A stretch of DNA of 64,000 nucleotides from positions 7,662,721 through 7,726,720 of the forward strand of contig NW_004955402.1 of the NCBI RefSeq assembly GCF_000276665.1, given 5' to 3'. The translations under genes were made by a program, and so were the position numbers. Numbering within the stretch: the first letter of the stretch is position 1; each line of letters begins with the position of its first letter. This DNA comes from Chinchilla lanigera (Eukaryota > Chordata > Mammalia > Rodentia > Chinchillidae). Under the pieces are notes generated by a model. The model was not told the DNA's origin, searched no databases, and worked only from the letters and a program-made list of their open reading frames with translations. This document shows, one piece after another, positions 22,846 through 64,000 of this stretch.

Positions 22846-23345
22846 CTGCATTTGTATCCAAACCCTGCTAGGGTCTGCTGGCTGGAGTCTTTTGTTTCAG
22901 AACTGATCTCTCCGGGCAGAAGTGCGAAGGTCTGCAGAAGATAAACTATTCCACTCTCGTGACCTTTGTACACCACGCTGGTGCCACTTGGGCCCCCACT
23001 CAGGGGCTTGGTGTGAGCCATTTCACACCTCGTGTTTAGCCACACGCCCCCGCCCCACCACACCACACCCTCGCTTTGCACGCCAGCCCTGGACAACTTC
23101 CTAGGCCAAAATTTCACGTAGTTGCCAGATCCTCTGGCTCCACTCATGTCGCCATTTTGCACAATTGCTCAGCTCCTTCCTGAATGGCTTCCAGACACCT
23201 TGCCAGTTTCTTTGCTGTCTCCCTCGTCCTCATGGTGCTTTTTATGGATTTCAGGTTGTTGTTCTGCAAGATCTATTTTGCCAACCGAATGGCTTAACCC
23301 CGAGTGACATCACAACAGGAACGGCCTAGCGCACACCCACGGAAG
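22198..23345. other. Unassigned intergenic sequence
   Basis: Contains one TG microsatellite (listed separately) and otherwise nothing recognisable. Confidence 0.35.
22813..22843. repeat. (TG)n microsatellite
   Basis: About 15 uninterrupted TG units. Confidence 0.96.
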
Positions 23346-23520
23346 CCAGCGTGGCATAACAGTTAAGAATTCAGGTTCTGGAGTCAGACTGCCAAACTTG
23401 GATTCTGCTGTTTGCCGGCGAACTTTGCCGCTCAGTAGAGAACTTGAACTTTTAGTTTTTCTGCTCATCAGCAATCACACAAATAGCTAATAAGGATGAT
23501 TTTTAATGTTCCCACCATGA
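23346..23520 (+). mobile_element. MIR SINE
   Basis: Matches the core of the ancient mammalian MIR: a GTTAAGAATTCAGGTTCTGGAG-like start with a GTCAGACTGCC block, then a decayed 3' half. Its age fits pan-mammalian activity before the rodent radiation. Confidence 0.8.
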
Positions 23521-23529
23521 ACAGTAATA

Positions 23530-23630
23530 TTTCTGAGATGATAAATGTGCCATGATGTTGATCTGATCATTACACACTGTACCTGTGTATGGAAAGGTCA
23601 CACTGTACCCAAGAATATGCACAATTACTA
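23530..23630 (+). mobile_element. LINE-1 3'-end fragment
   Basis: Resembles the terminal L1 3' UTR (ATTACACACTGTACCTGTGTA and GTACCCAAGAATATGCACAA blocks). Confidence 0.5.
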
Positions 23631-24027
23631 GGTATCTCTGGTGGGTTAAGGAATGAACCACTTGTAACACCCAGCGGAAATGAATCACCGTGGTTCTGGG
23701 AGCAGAAGGCCCACCTGAGGATTGTTGCCAGCAGGATAAAAGGAGAACTGGAGGGGAAGATGGTGCTGTTGATTCTCCTGGAGAGGCTTATCTTGCTGGT
23801 TTTCCTAATACGAAGTCAGCTGTTATCATCGGAGGAGCTCAGGTCCTCGCTGTTGCTGAGGATGGCTGCGTTTCTTTTCAGGGGAGCTCAGGTCCTTACC
23901 TTGAGTGTTGCTTCCTGGCTCCAGGGCAGATCCCTCAGCCTGCTGGCACAGATCCTTCATCCTGCTGGTGCAGACTTTCTAGCTTACACCACCTGCCTTT
24001 GGGCCTTCCCAGTGCAGATCCTTGATA

Positions 24028-24153
24028 CAGACTTGTGTGAGACATCGTTGTGGGCCCTAGGCCTCCAGTTGGACTCGTAGGAAGCATTGCCATGGGCTCT
24101 AGGTCTTCAGCTGGACTCGTGCAGGACATTGCCACAGGATCCAGGCTCTTGGC
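24028..24153. repeat. 42-bp tandem repeat, three units
   Basis: Units at 24028-24069, 24070-24111 and 24112-24153. Units 2 and 3 begin identically (TGGACTCGT) and share a CATTGCCA core. The first is more diverged and a partial fourth begins at 24154. The unit length is a multiple of three, which keeps short frames open on both strands. Confidence 0.85.
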
Positions 24154-24391
24154 TGGATTCTTTGGGTCCCTAGAGAATGGACTGATCTCTTGTGCTCTTC
24201 TGCATTTGAATATGCATAATTTTGGGGTGAATATTATAAAATAATCCTATAAATTATGTTTCCTATATTAAATCTATTGCCTTGAAAGCCCTAACACAGT
24301 ATCAATTTAAAAAAGTGTTAAAGTAGGTAAATTATCAAAGACCTTGGTAACCTAACTGATGATCTAGATCTCACCAATAACATAGCAATTG

Positions 24392-24555
24392 AGCCAGGTG
24401 TGGTGGCACATGCCTGTAATCCCAGCACTCGGGAGGCTGAGGCTGGAGGGTTGTTGCAAGTTCGAGGCCAGCCTGGGCTACAAAGTGAGCTCAAGGCCAG
24501 CCCGAACTGCATAGTGAGACCCTATTTCAAAAAGACAAAAAAAAAAAAAAAAAAG
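24392..24555 (+). mobile_element. B1 SINE
   Basis: Full-length with the 29-bp duplication and an A-run of ~20 followed by a purine-rich tail. Confidence 0.94.
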
Positions 24556-24559
24556 AGAA

Positions 24560-25067
24560 AGAGAAGAAAAGAAAACAGAAGAAAGTATTGATTTTAGGAA
24601 ATGGAGACAGTTCAAACACGCAAAAATTAATTTTAAAATTATAATAATTTATATACATTTTAGTAATTTAAATGAATCATTCTGTTTAATGGATAAAACA
24701 ATAAATAAAAGAATTGCACAAATTCAATTCTGTGCAACTTGGAAAACTGGATTAAGTAGAAAAATGTCTAAGATGATATATTTTACCAAATTTATAGAAG
24801 AGATTAGAAGCAAAAGCATAAGCAGGATCCTATAGATGAACCAGGTAAGGTTGGGAAAGAGCTACACACCCATAAAAAGCAGCCCACTCAGATGGGGAAC
24901 CTTATTACATGTACAAAGCTATACTTTCACATCATTCCAGAGACACTGTAAAAAGGAAAATGTCTAACTTCATTTGAAGTGTTACTACAACCTGAAAAAT
25001 TAGAACTATTGAACATACTACCAAGCTCATTTACGACTATTAATGCAAAAACTTAGAGACTTTGTGT
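24560..25067 (+). mobile_element. Ancient LINE-1 ORF2 remnant, left part
   Basis: AT-rich sequence with L1 ORF2-like nucleotide blocks, for instance ACTACCAAGCTCATTTACG near 25018. Very diverged. It continues beyond the LTR insertion at 25068-25458. Confidence 0.45.
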
Positions 25068-25458
25068 CTTGGTTACTTTTCTCTCCTTGCTGAGACAAAA
25101 TACCCCACACCCCAAATTAAGGAAGGAAAGGTTTATTCAGCTCACAGTTTGTGGAGGTTTCAATCTGTAATCAGCTAGCTCCAAGGCATGGTGGCCTGCC
25201 ATAGGGGCAATACTTCAAGGCCGAAGAAGACAGCAAAAGCAGCAAGAGCAAAAGCGGGGGGAGAAAGCCTCTTTTCCTCCCTTATATGGTAAGCAGGCCA
25301 GCCCCCCTATGGTGGGTGCAGCACTCACACAATCTCCACACCCTCCTCTTGCACAGGCTCAGGATGTTTACAAAGTAAGGACCCTGGCTCCCTGCTGAGT
25401 CACTTAATTAAACCTCAAAACTTCTCAAGTTGATACAATGTATCAACCATAACACCTT
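25068..25458 (-). mobile_element. MaLR-like solo LTR, minus orientation
   Basis: Shares with the 63215-63640 copy the opening TTACTTTTCTC..TTGCTGAGA block, a TTTATT(C/T)AGCTCA block, and the downstream layout. It interrupts L1 sequence. Confidence 0.65.
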
Positions 25459-26262
25459 GTTTTTTAAGAAAGAAAAACACTCTCAAGACCAAGTGGGATA
25501 TTTTTTTACCAATCAAGGCAAGACAGTGTCTATGTTAAGAAAATAATCATATCGAAATATTAGGAGAAAAATCATACGTCAATGTCACGGATACTTAAAA
25601 GTCATTTGGTAAAACCTAGCAACCACAATAAAATGAGAACGAATGAGCACTCCCATAACACACCACCTATCACTCCGTCGCCAAGCTGGCATCACGAACA
25701 ACAGCAAAACACTCGGAGCTTCGCCACTACAATTAGGAAAAGGTCCAGGATGGCCCTCTCACAATGATTACTTAATAGATACTGTGTTTGGCCTATAATT
25801 CCATCACTCAGGAGGCTGAGACAGGAGGATCGTTGGGAGTTCGAGACCAGCCTGGGCTACAAAGTGAGCTCAAGGCCGGCCTGGACTGCACAGTGAAACC
25901 CTGTCTCAAAAAGACAAAAAAAAAAAAAGATATTATGTTTGATCTACTGGCAACACAAATAGATAAAAGAAGGCGATTGGAAGTATAAATAAAGGTGTAA
26001 ATAAAAGGATTACTATTTGAAGAAATTATGATTATATCTAAACCAAGACACTCAACAACCACAGTAAAACTACGGAGTAAAAAAACAAAACAAAACAAAA
26101 AATTATAGAGTAATAAGAGTCACTAAGTTTGTGACAAATCGGATAAATATGCAGAAATCACTACCTTTCATGTATACAAATCGCTACCAGATAGAAAATA
26201 CAAAGGAAGCAATGACCCACTTACAATAGCAACAGAAAGATCCGTAGAAGTAAGCTTAAAAT
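25459..26262 (+). mobile_element. Ancient LINE-1 ORF2 remnant, right part
   Basis: Blocks such as CCAATCAAGGCAAGACAGTG near 25510 and CCCACTTACAATAGCAACAG near 26217 correspond to the L1 ORF2 region around and after the reverse transcriptase core. Interrupted by a B1 at 25790-25930. Confidence 0.6.
25790..25930 (+). mobile_element. B1 SINE inside LINE-1 sequence
   Basis: Near-complete B1 with a 13-nt A tail. Confidence 0.92.
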
Positions 26263-29060
26263 ATGCAAGTCTCTTGTGAAGAAATGTTTACAAAGCCCGC
26301 TAAAGCCTTCAGCCAACAGGAAATACGCTGTGTTGGATTTTTCGGTCAGGAAGACTCCACGTGGTGAAGGGTCTCCCTGATTTAATTTGTAAGTGGTGAG
26401 CGCCCGTTGTCCTAGAGGCAGAAGCCAAGGCGGGGTCAAAGGTGAGAGGATTTTATGAAGGGGGAAGGCTGTGTAAAAGGGACTGGAGGCAGCCCAGGAA
26501 GGCAGAGAGCCCAGGACATGCAGCAGGGAAGGAAGGGCAGAGGCTGGCTGGGAGGTCTGAGGGAGGTGTGCGACGGCTGGAGGGGACTCCGGTGCCAAAG
26601 CCATGCGCCTGCCCGCAGCAGCAGGTCTGTGGCACATCCTCAGTCCCCACAGTTCACGGCGCGTGCCTGCCTCTCCGCACGGGCTCAGGGCACAGCGCTT
26701 CCGTGGTGCTCATGGCTGTGTCTTCCTGAGGGAACGCGTGAGGTTGGTGACCAGGGTAAGCCTCTGTGTGCGCTTCCTGCGGGTGTTGGGTGCGCGAGCT
26801 GGTACCCATCCTTCCTCTCCTCCACCTTCCGTTCCACATGCCCCTCACTCCCAGCTACCACTTGGGCTTATCTGGTGCCGGGACCCAAAACATCTTCAAG
26901 GGATCTGAAGACACGACAGTCATCCTCCTCTCGGTTTGGGTCTCTGCACACCTGTTCACAGCGGAACGGGGCAAGGCCATACCGGGAAGTGCTCGTCGAT
27001 CACTGGTTCTGCCACCATTGTGTAAAAGATGTCCAGCTCCCTCCAAGCAGGGTCATTTGTTCCCGCCATGCTGCTGGCTTTTTTTCACTCTCCTGCAGTT
27101 CCCCAAGCGCAAGGCGTCTGGTGGCAGCTATAAGCAGCAGTACATCAACGGTACCTTTGCTATATTCCTGGGCAAGAATGTGTCCACGTGGGCACTGGAC
27201 CTCCCAGCTTGTAGCGTGGGGGACGGAAGCACAAAAGCCCCAGTGGGTCACTGGGAACGACCTAAATGGAGCAACTCTGAGGTTGCTCTTTGATACACAC
27301 ACCCATGTGTGCTTCCTACTGCGGACATAGCTCTGAATAGAGGTCTCTAAATAGGTTGCATCCTGAAGGGTGGCATCCTATAACTTTACTGAGGCCTCCA
27401 GTTGGCATTTCAGGTGCACCTTAAGGTGTTTGTTCCAGCATTCTAAAAGGCTAGTGGGGCCGGGGATATAGCTAGCAGCACAAGCACCTGCCTGGCAAAC
27501 CCAAGGCCCTGAGTGATTTCCGGTTACTCCCCTCCCCTCCAAAGAAAGGCTAGTACATGATCCAACCAGGATCCATTGGTCAGGGGTTCACTCCTCTATG
27601 TCTCCCTTGCCAGATGCCATGTATGTGGGATTTCATGCCTTGGGTCAGGCATTCCTGGTAACTTGAAAAACCATGGGCAGCAAGAGGCATCTCTATGAAA
27701 TTAGTTCTTAAATTTTTGTTTCTGATAAAATTTTGCTTTTATTCATTAACTCTGCTTTGCTTCAGTTTACTTCCCCCCCTTAGTTTTTTAGATTCTTAGT
27801 TCTTTGTTTAAAATGAATATTAAGCTATGAATCTTCTTCTGGGTTCTACCTTAGTAGTATTCCATATGTTTATATGGAATGTTTTCTTTTCCCAGAATAG
27901 AGCTCTATCCTTGCGAGGATAAAGCACTGGCCCTATCAGGACAGAGGAGGTTTCATGTAGCCAACTACCAAGTGGCCAGTTGGTCTCAATCTACAGTTCT
28001 CTGTTGCTGACAAGTGAACATTGACAAGTGCAGTAACTGGGTGAATCCTGGTAAGACGGAGTCCCCGTGATTGGACCTATAACCTCTGATTCCGACAGCA
28101 TGGCCATTCGGGTGCCCATCACACCAATCGTGCTACTTCAGTTGGTTGAGTGATTTTCTGTCTTCCACTGTAGATGTTTCGGCGAGTGTTTAACATGACA
28201 CAAAAGTCTTGTCCCCACTCTATGTCCACCACTTGACTCTACCCAGTAACCTGGTTTCCTTTCAGTACCCTTTGTGTTCAGGGACCTGGCCTGAGGGCCA
28301 AGCCATCGGCCACTGCTTGGAAATCGTCTGTTCACCTCAGCCCACTTCTGCCAGTGGATGACAAGTTCTGCACAGTTCTGCCCACTTGGAAGAGCCTCCC
28401 TGTCAGGCTAACAGCGCTATCTCTGAAGGGGCTCTCGGTCCCCGCCAAACCCCACATGAGCTAACTCACCTACGAGCCAAGCTTGGGGTCATCCCTCCTT
28501 TCAGCTAGTTGTGCGGGATGCTGTTTCCATAGGTGAAAACCAGGGGGAAAGCTCGGTGCATCTGGGGCCCAGGAACAAGGGCCCGAATTGCCCGCAGGGT
28601 CCTGTGCTTGTACCCTCCGGTCTGCTTGGGTCGATACTGGAGGTGCCGTGGCCGCACTTGGGCCGACCTAATGACTTGAGGGTCACAGTGGGAAGTGCAC
28701 GTAGTCAGACTGTTCCTGGTTTCTACCCAGGCTCTGTTAACACGCCAGGAGCTGCTTCTCAAAGCTCCCGTGGTTGAATCCCAGACTGCACATCAGTTCC
28801 AAGTTCCAGGATTGCTTCTACCAGATGTGACTGGGGTGAACTGGAACTTTTCTAGGAAAATTCTCCATTTCCAAAATGTGGGGGCTGAATGCAATGATTT
28901 TATCATTCCCTCTGATTCTCCTGCTTCAGCATAAAGATGGCATGAAGCCAGAAAGAACCTGGGCTTCTTAGAGAGCCTCAGAGCAGGAGGGGGTTGGGCT
29001 ATCTGTGCTCAGTCATCAAGATGTTTCAAAATTAGACTGTACCATCCTTGGCATTTACAC
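26263..29060. other. Unassigned region, possible LTR-element remains
   Basis: About 2.8 kb upstream of the NDC80 3' end holds no exon I can identify. A 291-codon plus-strand frame (26455-27330) overlaps other long frames on both strands and shows no known domain. A TGGTGCCGGGACCC segment at 26873-26886 looks like a retroviral primer-binding site, which would allow an LTR element, but no LTR pair or pol motif supports it. One ID SINE lies at 27461-27540. Confidence 0.3.
27461..27540 (+). mobile_element. ID SINE, diverged
   Basis: ID body with a mutated A-box region and a C-rich tail; an older copy. Confidence 0.8.
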
Positions 29061-29240
29061 AAGTGATCAGCAATCTTTTTCTGGAGGATTCGACAGTAAA
29101 CATTTCTGGCTTTCAGGCCACGTGGTCGCTACTGCAGGTCCTCAGCTCTGCCACAGAGTGAAAGCTGCGGCAGACAACCCGGGAATGGATAAATGTGGGC
29201 CGCTGACTTGGCTTACACCGGGGTTTCTAACTTCTGGTTT
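29061..29240 (+). mobile_element. Non-autonomous hAT-like DNA transposon fragment
   Basis: Blocks GATCAGCAATCTTTTTCTG, GACAGTAAACATTT and GGCTTTCAGGCCACGTGGTC match the pattern of an old Charlie-related mammalian repeat known from many genomes. It lies just outside the NDC80 polyadenylation site. The exact family name is not confirmed. Confidence 0.6.
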
Positions 29241-29305
29241 AGATCATGCCCTATCTTCTTGCCATCTGAAGTCAGGCAAACAAAAACATGCTTTACTGAT
29301 ACAAT

Positions 29306-29311
29306 TTTATT
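29306..29311 (-). terminator. NDC80: NDC80 polyadenylation signal AATAAA
   Basis: Canonical hexamer on the minus strand, 122 nt beyond the stop codon. Cleavage is expected ~15-25 nt further left, near 29285-29292. This predicts a short 3' UTR of about 145 nt. Confidence 0.85.
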
Positions 29312-29432
29312 AACTACAGGTACATATAAAACTGCTCTTCCACAGCTAAAAATAATCCACAAGTCATCATAATTTCAAGTTATACATATCAACTAGATTT
29401 ATAAAATGTACAAGATAATCAACATTTTATCT

Positions 29433-62512
<33,080 letters not shown>

Positions 62513-63214
62513 CTTTAAAGAAAGTAGAAAAATAACTCGTTAAAATAAATATAAAAATATCAGTTCAGAAAACTTCTGGAAATATACTGGAATCAATACT
62601 TCCTCATTACATGTAAACATTATTCAAAATCACTAACATTTTTAGCAGCAATCTTGGCTGTTATGACTGAGATGGGTTAAGAGGCATTATCAGTTATGTT
62701 ACAATGTTAAGAAGCAGAACAAAATCTGCTCTACACTATGACTTTATGTTAAAATGTGAACATTTATAGATAACAACTTTAAGGAAAAAAGGAAAAATAA
62801 GTATGTTCAATCACAGAGTAATAGCTATGTTTGAAACCTTTCCTTTTAAACTCTCAGAATGTATCTGCATTTATTGTTTAAATTATGGACAATAAACATT
62901 GACAGTGGCAACCTTTTTCTAGTACAGTTCAAGACCTAATACGTTTTGGTGTAAGTCATATACAAAAGTGTTTGAACTATATAAGGAAAAAGATAAGTAG
63001 TTCAAATTTCTAAAAGTGGCAGAGGCTCATACTGTGTAAACTGAAATAATTTAAGAACGGCTAGCAAGTAATGTGTGCCTAGGTGTCAGAGAAGGATTAC
63101 AGCGGCTTGAAATGGCCCTGTCGCTGGAAGTACATCACTCAAAGGGAACTCTCCAGTTTACAATAGCAAGTTTCATAGAACACTTATTTCCGGCAAATCT
63201 TGAAAAAGTTACGA
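62513..63214. other. NDC80 intron sequence upstream of the first exon in window
   Basis: AT-rich, with no repeat and no sign of the ATG exon, which must lie beyond 64000. Confidence 0.6.
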
Positions 63215-63640
63215 GAAGTGGTGTCTCTGTTACTTTTCTCATTGCTGAGATGATCTGACACCCAAAATTAAAGGAAGACAAGTTTATTTAGCTCAGTGTG
63301 TGGAAGTTTCAGTCCCTCATCGGCTGGCTCCAAGGCAGGGTGGCATGGCAGAGAGGCATCCCAAAGGAGAAACAGTTCACAGTGGGCAGACGGTAGCAAA
63401 GCAAGGAAGGGAGAAATACAAGCCTCTTTCTGTCCCTTGAATTATATCCAGGCTACCAGGATTAGGGCAGTGCCAAACCAATCAGTGGGTGGATTTAGTA
63501 ACCAGCCACCCTTAATCCTAGCACCCTTAATCCTAGCATTGCACCATGAATCAGTCATACTGATCCAGCCACCTCTGAAAAAGCCCCACCTATGTGCACG
63601 AGGCTTTGGGGGAACATCTAGACTCAAACCTTAATAGGTG
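63215..63640 (-). mobile_element. MaLR-like solo LTR, minus orientation
   Basis: Opens with TTACTTTTCTCATTGCTGAGA and ends with AAAAGCCCCACCTATGTGCA, the mirror of 16903-17284. Contains a direct repeat of CACCCTTAATCCTAGCA (about 63507-63540). Confidence 0.65.
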
Positions 63641-64000
63641 TTCTGTAGGCTGCCACCATATTGCAGCTTATCATTGGAGCAAATATTGCTCTGACTTAAT
63701 TAAGAACTTTGGTAGTGGGAAACACCTCAGTAAAGTGAGTTATAGAATCTGCTTAAACAGGTAGCTCAATAATAAAGGAGGAAAATGAGAGGGAAAGAGC
63801 TCTGAAGGGGAATCAGTTGTCCTTTTAGGAGGTGATGGGTAAAGCACCCGGCACTGGAACTTTTAAGAAACAAATGTAATGACACACAACACCTTGTATC
63901 ATGCCTGCTTTTGAAACTTCACTGGTTCTAAGTTAGGTACCCTGGGAACAGGCAGGATTCACCCAGGACATCGCTCACTCTGCACCTATTTACCATCTTT
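63641..64000. other. Unassigned sequence to the right edge
   Basis: No exon or repeat recognised. The NDC80 first coding exon is not visible here. Confidence 0.45.

Noticed and set aside
26455..27330. 291-codon plus-strand open frame
   Set aside because: Several overlapping long frames exist on both strands, there is no known domain, no splice context and low-complexity Ser/Arg/Cys composition; GC-rich chance frame.

Overview
This is vertebrate nuclear DNA from a rodent outside the mouse/rat group. Evidence for a rodent: many B1 SINEs carrying the internal 29-bp duplication typical of rodents, many ID (tRNA-Ala-like) SINEs, and older composite B1-ID (B1-dID type) elements. No murid B2 or B4 elements were seen. 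A castorimorph or squirrel-related rodent would fit, but the species cannot be fixed from the sequence alone. There is no bacterial-style operon, CRISPR array or gene cluster.

The one protein-coding gene I can prove is NDC80 (HEC1), the microtubule-binding kinetochore protein, on the minus strand. Fifteen coding exons lie between 62512 and 29433 and encode residues ~34-642. All have consensus splice sites, matching phases and no disabling change. Their total length is 1828 nt. If the protein has the usual 642 residues, 101 nt remain for the first coding exon, which lies beyond the right edge. A polyadenylation signal at 29306-29311 ends the gene.

Region by region. 1-230: CpG-rich sequence with GC boxes, probably the promoter side of the next gene. 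By mammalian synteny (METTL4 - NDC80 - SMCHD1) this should be SMCHD1, transcribed leftward out of the window. 230-5,900: intergenic, SINE-rich, with a small inverted-repeat DNA transposon at 2.4 kb. 5,900-9,900: a decayed class I endogenous retrovirus on the minus strand (protease, reverse transcriptase, RNase H, integrase, probable env), interrupted by an ID element. 10-29 kb: SINEs, three LINE-1 remnants, MaLR-like LTRs, a MIR, a 42-bp tandem repeat and several kb of unassigned sequence. 29.3-62.5 kb: NDC80, whose introns hold most of the remaining SINEs, LTRs and LINE fragments and a 100-N assembly gap at 44396-44495. 62.5-64 kb: NDC80 first-intron sequence ending in another MaLR-like LTR.

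I found no undescribed multi-gene system. The most interesting items are small: a candidate antisense promoter (octamer + TATA + splice donor) inside an NDC80 intron, a possible 14-nt cryptic exon beside it, unusual serines in the Aurora B-regulated NDC80 tail, a proline in its C-terminal coiled coil, and several well-preserved nested or repeated SINE insertions.
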